Origin: Paraburkholderia acidisoli
GTDB lineage: Bacteria > Pseudomonadota > Gammaproteobacteria > Burkholderiales > Burkholderiaceae
DNA length: 64,000 nt
Assembly: GCF_009789675.1 (NCBI RefSeq)
Contig: NZ_CP046915.1
Location: 186,001-250,000, forward strand
Direction: 5' to 3'
Position numbers and translations under genes: made by a program. Shown here piece after piece: positions 51,448-59,596 of the stretch. Each line of letters begins with the position of its first letter. The first letter of the stretch is position 1. The notes below the pieces were generated by a model that was not told where the DNA came from, searched no databases, and saw only the letters and a program-made list of their open reading frames with translations.

Positions 51448-51735
51448 TTATTTTCTGAGTTCGGCTTCGATTTCATCGAAGACCTTCGCTTTGCCCACGC
51501 CGGTAAGAAATGCCAATCCCTTGATCACGGGCTTCGTGACCGAGCCGGAAATGGGTGTGGTCGACACAATGAGATCGACGTTGTCGGCCAGCGAAGGCAC
51601 TTCGGTTGCCTTGGCCTGTTGCGCGTTGAAGGTCAGCCCGCGCCGTTTCATCTCTTCGGTCACCGCCACGTTCACCGCCGTGGAAGTGGCCACGCCCGTG
51701 CCGCAGGCAAAGAGCACCGTCTTTATCTTGCTCAT
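51448..51735 (-). CDS. PTS EIIB component, galactitol type
   Basis: 95 residues. The phosphorylated cysteine lies in LFACGTGVATST, the P-loop of GatB-like EIIB proteins. FNAQQAKATEVPSL and VKPVIKGLAFLTG-like segments (TKPVIKGLAFLTGVG) continue the family pattern. It takes phosphate from the EIIA encoded 14 bp upstream and passes it to the incoming sugar alcohol. It is the last gene of the operon and is followed by a canonical terminator. Confidence 0.93.
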   Translation of the reverse strand: MSKIKTVLFACGTGVATSTAVNVAVTEEMKRRGLTFNAQQAKATEVPSLADNVDLIVSTTPISGSVTKPVIKGLAFLTGVGKAKVFDEIEAELRK

Positions 51736-51749
51736 GTTTCTCGCTCCAT

Positions 51750-52211
51750 TTAACCGAATACGGCTTTCGCTTCGTCCAGGGTGGTCGCGGCGGTCAGCCG
51801 CTCGACTTTGCCGGCGTCCTGAATCGTGGCGATGATCGCCTGCAGCGTTTCGATCTGCTGGTCTTTGTTGTTGATGGCGAGCAGGAACACAATGCGTACC
51901 GGCACGTTCTCGTCGGGGTCTTCCATGTTCGCGAACACCACCGGCGATCGCAGCGTGGCAATGGCCACACCCGCGCGCAGCACATGATGCGGGTCCGTAT
52001 GCGGCACGGCCACATGGTGCTCGCCTTCGAGCATGAGGCCGGTGGGCAGCTCGCGCTCGCGCGCCACGGTGGCGTCGGCGTAACTCGGTTTCACGTAGCC
52101 GCGCGCTTCGAGCTTCGCGGCCAGCAGGCGGATGACGTCCTCGCTGGTGCGGGCGTCACTTTGCAGAACGATCACATCGGGGTCGATAAACGCGCCCAGT
52201 TGCGTGGCCAT
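51750..52211 (-). CDS. PTS EIIA component, galactitol/fructose type
   Basis: 153 residues. The active-site His71 is in HHVAVPHTDP, the GatA/FruA type EIIA motif. VRIVFLLAINNKDQQIETLQAI is the following conserved helix. It accepts phosphate from HPr, encoded elsewhere. Confidence 0.92.
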   Translation of the reverse strand: MATQLGAFIDPDVIVLQSDARTSEDVIRLLAAKLEARGYVKPSYADATVARERELPTGLMLEGEHHVAVPHTDPHHVLRAGVAIATLRSPVVFANMEDPDENVPVRIVFLLAINNKDQQIETLQAIIATIQDAGKVERLTAATTLDEAKAVFG

Positions 52212-52250
52212 CGGGTCTCCTCCTCGGGGGTGGCCGTGCGAGCACGACCT

Positions 52251-53666
52251 TTACGAGCCAACCTCGATCGTACCCTGTTCCACCTCGTCCGCGCCCGCAG
52301 CATGCTCCCAGCCCGGCGAGTTGCGCCGGTAGATCGCGAACGCCGCCGCAATGACGATGAACAGCAGCACGATGCCGCCCACGCCCAGCCATTGAATCGC
52401 CGTGATGATCACATACGGCACCCACAGGAAGCCGTCCACGACCGAGGTGATCTGCAGCGCGTCCTTCGGCAGCTTGAAACCGGAAGCCACGGCCGCGTGC
52501 GTGAACAGCGGCGCCAGTGCGTTCGCCACGTAGAAACCGATGGCGAGCGTGACCGTGCCGATCACGACCATGCGGAACACGTTGCCTTTGACGAGCGGCG
52601 CGGTCATGGCGACGATGAACGGGATCACGGCGAGATCGGCGAACAGGATCACGCGATTTCCCGGCAGCACCACCGACAAAATAATGGCGATGGGCACGAG
52701 AATCAGCGAGGACGAGATCGCCGAGGGATGACCGATCAGAATGGCCGAGTCGAGACCGACCAGCAATTCGCGGTCGCCGGTGCGCTTGCGCACGAACTCC
52801 TGCGCGGCGTCGGACACGGGCAAGAGACCTTCCATCAGCACCTTCACCATGCGCGGCAACAACAGCATGACGGCGGCCAGCGTCATGCCGGTGCTGAGGA
52901 TCTTCGCCAGCACCACGTCGAGCGAGCCCGCGTTGTAAAACGCGATCACGCCCAGCACGAGGCCGAGCACGAGACCCAGCACCACCGGCTCGCCGAATAC
53001 ACCGAAGCGGCGTTCGATGGTTTCCGTGTTGATGTTGATCTTGTTGATGCCGGGAATGCGGTCGAGCACCCAGTTGAGGATGATGGCGATAGGCAGGATC
53101 TGCGCGGAGGCCAGGTGCGGCACCGAGACGCCCGGCACGTCGTAGAACTGCTGCACGGCACGCGCGGACCAGTCGGCGAACAGCAGCGAGAGCGCGGCCA
53201 CGGCGGCGGCCACGGCAATGCCATAGGCGAGGTTGTCGGTGGCCGCGACCACCAGCGACCCCACGAAGGCGAAGTGCCAGAAGTTCCACACGTCCACGTT
53301 CAACGTGCGCGTCCAGCGCAACAGCAGCAGCGCGATATTCACGGCAATCGCCACGGGAATCACCCACAACCCGACCGAGGAACCGAACGCGATGGCGGCA
53401 GCCGAAGGCCAGCCCACGTCGAGAATATCGCGGCGAATACCGGTATTCGTGACGATGGCCTGCGCGACCTGGCCGATCGAGGTGAACATCAAACCCAGCA
53501 CGAGATTGATACCGATGAACGCCACCCCGATCGTGACCGCCGCGCGAAATGCCTTGCCGGCTTTCGCGCCCAATACCAGCGCGATCACGAAAATCACGAT
53601 GGGCAGCAATACCGTGGGACCTAATGCGTCGATTGCGGCTTTTATCTGCGTGAGAATGACGTCCAT
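52251..53666 (-). CDS. PTS EIIC component, galactitol type
   Basis: 471 residues and about ten hydrophobic helices, beginning MDVILTQIKAAIDALGPTVLLPIVIFV. GINKININTETIERRFGVFGEP and LVGLDSAILIGHPSAISSSLIL match the GatC family (EIIC-GAT). It forms the sugar-alcohol channel. The order IIC-IIA-IIB is one operon with gaps of 39 and 14 bp. No sugar-phosphate dehydrogenase or aldolase is linked, so the substrate is uncertain. Confidence 0.92.
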   Translation of the reverse strand: MDVILTQIKAAIDALGPTVLLPIVIFVIALVLGAKAGKAFRAAVTIGVAFIGINLVLGLMFTSIGQVAQAIVTNTGIRRDILDVGWPSAAAIAFGSSVGLWVIPVAIAVNIALLLLRWTRTLNVDVWNFWHFAFVGSLVVAATDNLAYGIAVAAAVAALSLLFADWSARAVQQFYDVPGVSVPHLASAQILPIAIILNWVLDRIPGINKININTETIERRFGVFGEPVVLGLVLGLVLGVIAFYNAGSLDVVLAKILSTGMTLAAVMLLLPRMVKVLMEGLLPVSDAAQEFVRKRTGDRELLVGLDSAILIGHPSAISSSLILVPIAIILSVVLPGNRVILFADLAVIPFIVAMTAPLVKGNVFRMVVIGTVTLAIGFYVANALAPLFTHAAVASGFKLPKDALQITSVVDGFLWVPYVIITAIQWLGVGGIVLLFIVIAAAFAIYRRNSPGWEHAAGADEVEQGTIEVGS

Positions 53667-54048
53667 AATCTCCTCCAGATTTTTCTTGATTAATGACGCA
53701 AAGACTATCTGAATTTCGACGACAGCGTGACTTCCCGTGGCGCGGCGGTTAAGCGTCGATCGAGCTTACGCGCGCACACGACTCCGGCGTTCGTCGCGCA
53801 ACGAGAACGCCTGGTACTCCGTAGTAATGGTGTTGCCTTGTCCAGCGCGTGGCAGCGTGACGGCACCCGTCACCGCGAATGAGACCTTCGCGCCGCTCGA
53901 CCTGCACATTTGTATTTCACGATATCACTTCGTACAGTCGATACACAAGCATTCAGCATCGTGAAAGCCTTGGACCAGGGTCAGTCCTGATGCGCGGAAC
54001 GGCGGCGAACGTTGCCGCCTCGCCGCCGCCCCGCTGCGACCTCGCCGC
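53667..54048. other. Region upstream of the PTS operon
   Basis: 382 bp with no gene. It lies before the EIIC start (leftward) and after the DUF1330 stop (also leftward), so it should hold the PTS promoter. A GGCGGC/GCCGCC repeat at 54001-54019 could end the DUF1330 transcript but lacks a T-tract. Confidence 0.5.
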
Positions 54049-54339
54049 TCAGCCTGCCAGTCCTTCGACGATCGAGATCTGTGCGACGCAATGGCCGTCG
54101 CGCTTACTCTTCGCTTCCTGATACTCGGGCGAGCGATAGCACGCGAGCGCCGTCTCCATGTCCTTGAACTGGATCACCACGTGACGCGCGAACGGCTCGC
54201 CTTCGAGCACTTCGGAAGCGCCGCCGCGGGCGAGAAACACGGCGTCGTACTTCTTGAACGCCAGCGGGGCGATGTCGGTGTAGCCCTTGTATTGCTCGGG
54301 GTCCAGCACGTTGACATGAGCGATCCAGTACGCAGCCAT
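54049..54339 (-). CDS. DUF1330 family protein
   Basis: 96 residues, ATG 54339 with GGAGAGG upstream. AAYWIAHVNVLDPEQYKGY, LARGGASEVLEGEPFARHVVIQFKDMETALACYRSPEYQEA is broken in the protein by short turns and matches DUF1330, a dimeric alpha-beta barrel related to EthD. Function is unknown in general. It is divergent from the 54606-61009 catabolic operon and shares its control region. Confidence 0.9.
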   Translation of the reverse strand: MAAYWIAHVNVLDPEQYKGYTDIAPLAFKKYDAVFLARGGASEVLEGEPFARHVVIQFKDMETALACYRSPEYQEAKSKRDGHCVAQISIVEGLAG

Positions 54340-54492
54340 TTCTTTTCCTCTCCGTTTTCAAAATCGATTGGCAAATCGCCGCGATGTCGTGCCGCAAATC
54401 GTCTTCCGGCGCGACATCGGCAGGCGATCTTCTACCACTTTTTGCGACCGCCCGACCCATTCGCGCGCAGCGCGCAACCGTGCCGAAATTGC

Positions 54493-54519
54493 GCAAACCC
54501 TTTCCCAGCTTGGGTTTGC
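54493..54519. repeat. Perfect 8-bp inverted repeat in a divergent control region
   Basis: GCAAACCC (54493-54500) and GGGTTTGC (54512-54519) separated by 11 bases, between the DUF1330 gene and the downstream operon. Possible operator. Confidence 0.4.
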
Positions 54520-54542
54520 CGGATCGATAGGGTTAACACGCA

Positions 54543-54567
54543 TGGTACGTCATCATATGGCATACCA
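54543..54567. promoter_or_regulatory. 25-bp imperfect dyad, candidate operator
   Basis: TGGTA at 54543-54547 mirrors TACCA at 54563-54567; inside, G/C and CAT/ATG pairs also match, giving 9 of 12 symmetric positions. It lies 38 bp upstream of the DUF1185 start, where a GntR- or LysR-type regulator could act. No such regulator is in the window. Confidence 0.5.
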
Positions 54568-54605
54568 AAATGCGACACATCATCAACGGACTCCAGAACC
54601 TTGCT

Positions 54606-55208
54606 ATGAGCCTGATTCGCAAATCCATTCTCCACGTCGAAAACGTCTTCGTGGACGGCGCCAAAGCTGCCGCGAAGCCGCTGAAGTTGATCGGCGCGGC
54701 GGCCATCATCAAGAACCCGTGGGCGGGCCGCGGCTATGTGGAAGACCTCTCGCCGGCCATCCGCGAACTGGCGCCGCAATTGAGCGAGCACCTCACGAAG
54801 CTGATCCTCGACGAAGCGGGTTCGGGCGAAGCGGTCGAGGCATTCGGCAAGAGCGCCATCGTCGGCCTCGACGGCGAACTGGAACACGCGTCGGCGCTCA
54901 TCCACACGCTGCACTTCGGCAACACCTACCGCTCGGCCGTGGGCGCCAAGTCGTATCTCGCGTTCAACAACACGCGCGGCCCGGCGAATGCGCCGCTGCT
55001 GATTCCGATGATGGACAAGAACGACGAAGGCCGCCGCTCGCACTACTTGACGCTGCAGTTCGCGATCGCCGACGCACCGGCCGCCGACGAAATCGTCATC
55101 GCCATCGGCGGCGCCACGGGCGGCCGTCCGCATCACCGCATCGGCGATCGTTACAAAGACCTTGCAGAACTCGGAAATGACCTCAACAACCCTGCCGCTG
55201 TCAAATAA
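54606..55208 (+). CDS. DUF1185 (amino acid synthesis) family protein
   Basis: 200 residues from ATG 54606. RKSILHVENVFVDGAKAAAKPLKLIGAAAIIKNPWAG broken by turns, DLSPAIRELAPQL, the KSAIVGLDGELEHASALIHTLHFG block and a C-terminal VIAIGGATGGRPHHRIGDRYKD match PF06684, called amino acid synthesis but without proven activity. The fold is known to resemble chorismate-mutase/YjgF-type trimers, related to ring-opening enzymes. It is the first gene of a six-gene operon and overlaps the hydrolase gene by 32 bases. A role in handling a ring-opened intermediate is inferred. Confidence 0.88.
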   Translation: MSLIRKSILHVENVFVDGAKAAAKPLKLIGAAAIIKNPWAGRGYVEDLSPAIRELAPQLSEHLTKLILDEAGSGEAVEAFGKSAIVGLDGELEHASALIHTLHFGNTYRSAVGAKSYLAFNNTRGPANAPLLIPMMDKNDEGRRSHYLTLQFAIADAPAADEIVIAIGGATGGRPHHRIGDRYKDLAELGNDLNNPAAVK

Positions 55209-55995
55209 TCGCGTTGCGCATTACGTCGAGCAGGGCCACGGCGAACCGCTGGTCCTGATTCACGGCGTGGGCATGCAGGCGGGCGCGTGGTATCCGCAAA
55301 TGAGCGAGCTATCGCGCGACTTTCGCGTGATCGCCGTCGACATGCCGGGCCACGGCGCGAGCACGGCGCTCGATGCGAACGCCGGCCTGCAGCAGTTCGT
55401 GGCGTGGGCGATCGAGTTCATCGAGGCGCTGAACGCCGGTCCCGTGAATCTCGCGGGGCACTCGATGGGCTCGCTGATCGCGGCGGGCGTCGCGGTCACG
55501 CGGCCCGATCTGGTCAAGCGTGTGGCCGTGCTCAACGGCGTGTATCGTCGTACCGGAGAAGCGCGCGACGCCGTGCTGCAACGCGCCGCCGAGCTGCGTT
55601 CCGGCACCATCGACATCGAAACGCCGCTCAAGCGCTGGTTCAACGCCGAAGAAGCGCAGCAGGTCGCGGCGCAGCGCGTGGAAGCGTGGCTGAAGTCCGT
55701 CGATCTCGCCGGATACGCCACCGCGTACACGGCCTTCGCGCGCGGCGACGAAGTCTATGCCGACGGCTGGCACAGCATTGCCTGCCCCGCGCTCGTGCTC
55801 ACCGGCTCGGACGACCCGAACTCGACGCCCGAGATGGCGCGGCAAATGGCCGAAGCCGCGCACCAGGGCCGCGCCGTGGTGATCGACAACGAGCGCCACA
55901 TGGTGAACCTGACCGCGCCCGAAGCCGTCAACCGCGCGCTGCGCGCGTGGCTCGACACCGAGCCGCTGGCCGAAACCCTCAAGTCGGAAGTGTGA
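55177..55995 (+). CDS. Alpha/beta hydrolase
   Basis: 272 residues from ATG 55177, overlapping the DUF1185 gene in another frame. LVLIHGVGMQAGAWYPQM, the nucleophile elbow LAGHSMGSLIA (Ser), an Asp in LTGSDDPNSTPEMA and a C-terminal His in DNERHMVNLTAPE form the triad. The size and sequence fit small-molecule hydrolases such as RutD/aminoacrylate or ring-cleavage-product hydrolases. In this operon it may hydrolyse an amide or ester intermediate. Confidence 0.9.
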   Translation: MTSTTLPLSNNRVAHYVEQGHGEPLVLIHGVGMQAGAWYPQMSELSRDFRVIAVDMPGHGASTALDANAGLQQFVAWAIEFIEALNAGPVNLAGHSMGSLIAAGVAVTRPDLVKRVAVLNGVYRRTGEARDAVLQRAAELRSGTIDIETPLKRWFNAEEAQQVAAQRVEAWLKSVDLAGYATAYTAFARGDEVYADGWHSIACPALVLTGSDDPNSTPEMARQMAEAAHQGRAVVIDNERHMVNLTAPEAVNRALRAWLDTEPLAETLKSEV

Positions 55996-55996
55996 G

Positions 55997-56968
55997 ATGA
56001 GCCAAACCACGAGCGAAACCACGAGCCAGGTCGTCAACCCGGCAACGAGCCTCGACATCGCGAAGCAGAAAGCGCGCGAACTGCGCGACGCGTTCGGCGC
56101 GTTCATGACGGGCGTGACGATCGTGACCACCGCGAGCGACGACGGCAAGCCGCTCGGCTTCACCGCGAATTCGTTTTCCTCGGTGTCGCTGGACCCGGCC
56201 CTGCTGCTGGTGAGCATTGCGAAAACCTCGAGCAACTACGCGACGTTTTCCAATACGGGTCACTTCGCCATCAACATCCTCGCGGAAAACCAGAAGGATT
56301 TGTCGAATACCTTCGCGCGACCGAGCGAGGACCGCTTCGCGAACGTGAACTGGCAACTGAGCGAGCACCGCAATCCGCTGCTCGGCGAGGTGAGCGCGTG
56401 GTTCGACTGCACCACGCACGCGGTGATCGACGCGGGCGACCATGCGCTGCTCGTCGGCAAGGTCGAGGCGTTTCACTCCGCGGGCTTTGCCGGTCTCGGC
56501 TACTACCGCGGCGGCTATTTCACGCCCGCGAAGGTCTCGGCCGAAGTGATCGCCGGACCGAAGGTGATCGTGAGCGCGATCATCGCGCGCGACGACAAAG
56601 TGCTGCTCACGCGCACCGCCGACAACAAATGGAGCCTGCCTTCGAAGGAGATCGGCAAGGAAGGCGCGGATAAAGCGCTGGCCGAACTCTTCGCGAAGTA
56701 CCAGCCGGATGCCTCGGCGAGCTTCATCTACTCGGCGTACAACAATACCGAAACCCACTACCAGTACATCTCGTTCCTCTGCAGCGCGCCCGACGAGGCC
56801 GCCGTGGCAGGCGAATTCGTGAGCCTCGAAGGTATCGAAGCGAGCGAGTTCCAGGACGGCGCCCTTGCGAGCATGCTGCAACGCTACCGCAAGGAAAGCC
56901 AGTTGAAGAGCTACGGCATGTACTACGGCGACCACAGCAACGGCACGGTTCGCCCGCTTCTTTCCTAA
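55997..56968 (+). CDS. Flavin reductase fused to a Nudix-like domain
   Basis: 323 residues. Residues 30-180 form a flavin reductase (RutF/HpaC-like) domain: FGAFMTGVTIVTTAS, GFTANSFSSVSLDPALLLVSI, HFAINILAENQ. Normal reductases end there at 160-190 residues. Here residues 188-300 add a second domain starting KVIVSAIIARDDKVLLTRTADNKWSLPSKEIG, which looks like a Nudix hydrolase fold whose catalytic box (GX5EX7REUXEE) is mostly lost. It supplies FMNH2 to the monooxygenase encoded next. The extra domain may bind a flavin or nucleotide, or the substrate (inference). Confidence 0.88.
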   Translation: MSQTTSETTSQVVNPATSLDIAKQKARELRDAFGAFMTGVTIVTTASDDGKPLGFTANSFSSVSLDPALLLVSIAKTSSNYATFSNTGHFAINILAENQKDLSNTFARPSEDRFANVNWQLSEHRNPLLGEVSAWFDCTTHAVIDAGDHALLVGKVEAFHSAGFAGLGYYRGGYFTPAKVSAEVIAGPKVIVSAIIARDDKVLLTRTADNKWSLPSKEIGKEGADKALAELFAKYQPDASASFIYSAYNNTETHYQYISFLCSAPDEAAVAGEFVSLEGIEASEFQDGALASMLQRYRKESQLKSYGMYYGDHSNGTVRPLLS

Positions 56969-56978
56969 AGGTTATCCC

Positions 56979-58016
56979 ATGCGTTTTTCGCTTTTCGTAC
57001 ATATGGAGCGCGTCGACGAGTCGGCGACCCAAAAGCAGCTCTACGACGAGATGGTCGAACTGTGCCAGATAGCGGACCGCGGCGGTATGCACGCCGTCTG
57101 GACCGGCGAGCATCACGGCATGAACTTCACGATCGCGCCGAATCCGTTCCTCAATCTCGCGGATCTCGCGAACAAGACGAAGAACGTGCGACTCGGCACG
57201 GGCACGGTGATCGCGCCGTTCTGGCACCCGATCAAGCTCGCGGGCGAAGCGGCGATGACCGACATCATCACCAACGGCCGTCTCGATCTGGGCATCGCGC
57301 GCGGCGCCTATTCGTTCGAGTACGAGCGGCTGATGCCGGGCCTCGACGCATGGGGCGCGGGCCAGCGCATGCGCGAACTCATTCCCGCCGTGAAGAAGCT
57401 CTGGGAAGGCGACTACGCGCACGAAGGCGAGTTCTGGAAGTTCCCCTCCACCACCTCCTCGCCGAAGCCGCTCCAGCAGCCGCATCCGCCGATCTGGGTG
57501 GCCGCGCGCGATCCGAACAGCCACGAATTCGCCGTCTCGAACGGCTGCAACGTGCAGGTCACGCCGCTGCATCTGGGCGACGAAGAAGTGGAAAAGCTCG
57601 TTGGCCATTTCAACGCCGCGTGCGAGAAGTTCAGCGAGATGCCGCGCCCCGAGATCATGCTGCTGCGCCACACCTACGTGGCGAGCAACGAAGACGACGC
57701 GCAAGTGGCCGCCGACGAAGTGAACACGTTCTACAACTACTTCGGCGCATGGTTCAAGAACGAGCGTCCGGTCAGCCAGGGCATGATCAAGACGCTGACG
57801 AAGGAAGAAATGGCCGCGCACCCGTTCTACACGCCGGAAGCGATGCGCAAGAACAACGTGATCGGCACGCCGGAAGAAGTGATCGCGCGCCTGAAGGCGT
57901 ACGAGTCGCTCGGCTTCGACGAGTACTCGTTCTGGATCGACACCGGCATGAGCTTCGAGCGCAAGAAGGCATCGCTCGAACGCATGATCAACGACGTGAT
58001 GCCTGCGTTTCAGTGA
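56979..58016 (+). CDS. LLM-class flavin-dependent monooxygenase
   Basis: 345 residues, the length of luciferase-like two-component monooxygenases. MRFSLFVHMERVD, HAVWTGEHHGMNFTIAPNPFLNLA is split in the protein, VRLGTGTVIAPFWHPIKLAGEAAMTDIITNGRLDLGIARGAYSF carries the flavin site in pieces, and PHPPIWVAARDPNS follows. It uses reduced flavin from the fused reductase encoded just upstream to oxygenate an organic substrate. It is not closely similar in layout to the NtaA-type enzymes at 13445 and 21530. Confidence 0.92.
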   Translation: MRFSLFVHMERVDESATQKQLYDEMVELCQIADRGGMHAVWTGEHHGMNFTIAPNPFLNLADLANKTKNVRLGTGTVIAPFWHPIKLAGEAAMTDIITNGRLDLGIARGAYSFEYERLMPGLDAWGAGQRMRELIPAVKKLWEGDYAHEGEFWKFPSTTSSPKPLQQPHPPIWVAARDPNSHEFAVSNGCNVQVTPLHLGDEEVEKLVGHFNAACEKFSEMPRPEIMLLRHTYVASNEDDAQVAADEVNTFYNYFGAWFKNERPVSQGMIKTLTKEEMAAHPFYTPEAMRKNNVIGTPEEVIARLKAYESLGFDEYSFWIDTGMSFERKKASLERMINDVMPAFQ

Positions 58017-58028
58017 GGGCGTGAATCC

Positions 58029-59498
58029 ATGAGCTTTCAGTTTCAGCTGTATATCGACGGCCAGTTCGAAGCGGGCGCCGCGAGCTACGGCAGCGTCAAT
58101 CCGGCCACCGGCGAAGTGTGGGCGCAGATGCCCGAGGCGCGCACCGGGGAAGTCAACCGCGCGGTGCAGGCCGCGCATCGCGCCTTGAGCGACGCCGCGT
58201 GGGCCAACCTCACGGCATCGGCACGGGGCAAGCTGCTGTACAAGCTCGCCGATCTCGTCGAAAAGGCTGCGCCGCGACTCGCTGAAATTGAAACCAACGA
58301 TACCGGCAAGATCATTCGCGAGACGTCGAGCCAGATCGCCTATGTGGCGGAGTACTACCGCTACTACGCCGGTATCGCCGACAAGATCGAAGGCAGCCAC
58401 ATTCCCGTCGACAAACCCGACATGCAGGTGTGGCTCGATCGTCAGCCCGTGGGTGTGGTGGCCGCGATCGTGCCGTGGAACAGCCAGCTGTTCCTCTCGG
58501 CCGTGAAGCTCGGCCCGGCACTCGCGGCCGGCTGCACGGTGGTGCTCAAGGCTTCTGAAGAAGCGCCGGGCCCGCTGCTCGAATTCGCCAAACTCGTGCA
58601 TGAAGCGGGCTTCCCGCCCGGCGTGGTCAACGTGGTGACGGGTTTTGGCGCGCAGTGCGGCGCGGTGCTCAGCAGCCATCCGCTCGTCGACAAGGTCGCC
58701 TTCACGGGCGGCCCCGAAACGGCGAAGCATATCGTCGCCAATACGGCCAACAATCTCGCCAAGGTTTCGCTCGAACTGGGCGGCAAGTCGCCGTTCATCG
58801 TGTTCGCCGACACCGACATCCAGAGCGCGGTGAACGCGCAGGTGGCGGCAATCTTCGCGGCGAGCGGCCAGAGCTGCGTGGCCGGTTCGCGCCTGTTGAT
58901 CGAGGCTTCGGTGAAGGACGCGTTCCTCGCCATGCTGGTGGAACGCGTCGGGCGCATTCGCGTGGGTTCGCCCAACGAGATGACGACGGAATACGGCCCG
59001 CTGTGCACCGAAAAGCAGTTGCGCAAGATCGAAGCGGTGGTCGCGAGTTCGGTGCGCCAGGGCGCGAAAGTGCTCGCGGGCGGCGAGGCGATCGACCGCG
59101 CGGGCTACTACTATGCGCCGACCATTCTCGATTGCACCGGCGTGCCCAACGCCGACAGCATCACGACCGAACTGTTCGGCCCGGTGCTTTCAGTGGACAC
59201 GTTCACGACCGAGCAGGAAGCCATCGAAAAGGCCAACAGCACGGTCTACGGTCTCGCGGCCGGCATCTTCACGACCAACCTCACGCGCGCGCACCGCGTG
59301 TCGAAGCGGGTGCGTTCGGGCATCGTCTGGATCAACACGTATCGCGCCGTTTCGCCGCTCGTGCCGTTCGGCGGCTTCGGTTTGTCGGGTCACGGCCGCG
59401 AAGGCGGTTTTGCCGCCGCGCTCGAATACACCACGACGAAGTCGGTGTGGCTGCGCACCTCGGACGACCCGATCAGCGACCCGTTCGTGATGCGCTAG
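58029..59498 (+). CDS. NAD(P)-dependent aldehyde dehydrogenase
   Basis: 489 residues. VVAAIVPWNSQLFLS (cofactor binding), the catalytic Glu in LELGGKSPFI and the catalytic Cys in ASGQSCVAGSRL are intact, with ELFGPVLSVDTF and PFGGFGLSGHGREGG near the C-terminus. It oxidises an aldehyde intermediate of the pathway to the acid. It lies 12 bp after the monooxygenase gene. The substrate is undetermined. Confidence 0.93.
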   Translation: MSFQFQLYIDGQFEAGAASYGSVNPATGEVWAQMPEARTGEVNRAVQAAHRALSDAAWANLTASARGKLLYKLADLVEKAAPRLAEIETNDTGKIIRETSSQIAYVAEYYRYYAGIADKIEGSHIPVDKPDMQVWLDRQPVGVVAAIVPWNSQLFLSAVKLGPALAAGCTVVLKASEEAPGPLLEFAKLVHEAGFPPGVVNVVTGFGAQCGAVLSSHPLVDKVAFTGGPETAKHIVANTANNLAKVSLELGGKSPFIVFADTDIQSAVNAQVAAIFAASGQSCVAGSRLLIEASVKDAFLAMLVERVGRIRVGSPNEMTTEYGPLCTEKQLRKIEAVVASSVRQGAKVLAGGEAIDRAGYYYAPTILDCTGVPNADSITTELFGPVLSVDTFTTEQEAIEKANSTVYGLAAGIFTTNLTRAHRVSKRVRSGIVWINTYRAVSPLVPFGGFGLSGHGREGGFAAALEYTTTKSVWLRTSDDPISDPFVMR

Positions 59499-59538
59499 GC
59501 CAACGCGGTTTCAGCCGTATCGACTCAATAGCCGTAAC

Positions 59539-59574
59539 CGTTGCATCGCGCCGCGCTCGTGGCGCCATGCAACG
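59539..59574. promoter_or_regulatory. Stable hairpin between dehydrogenase and permease genes
   Basis: CGTTGCAT pairs with ATGCAACG, then after one mismatch GCGCC with GGCGC, around an eight-base loop: about 13 bp. It ends 14 bp before the permease ribosome site. There is no T-tract, so an mRNA-processing or attenuation element is more likely than a full terminator. Confidence 0.5.
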
Positions 59575-59596
59575 CGGTAATAAAGATGGAGACATG

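Noticed and set aside
54001..54019. GGCGGC/GCCGCC hairpin as terminator of the DUF1330 gene
   Set aside because: Short six-base stem in a GC-rich stretch, no T-tract; too weak to call.
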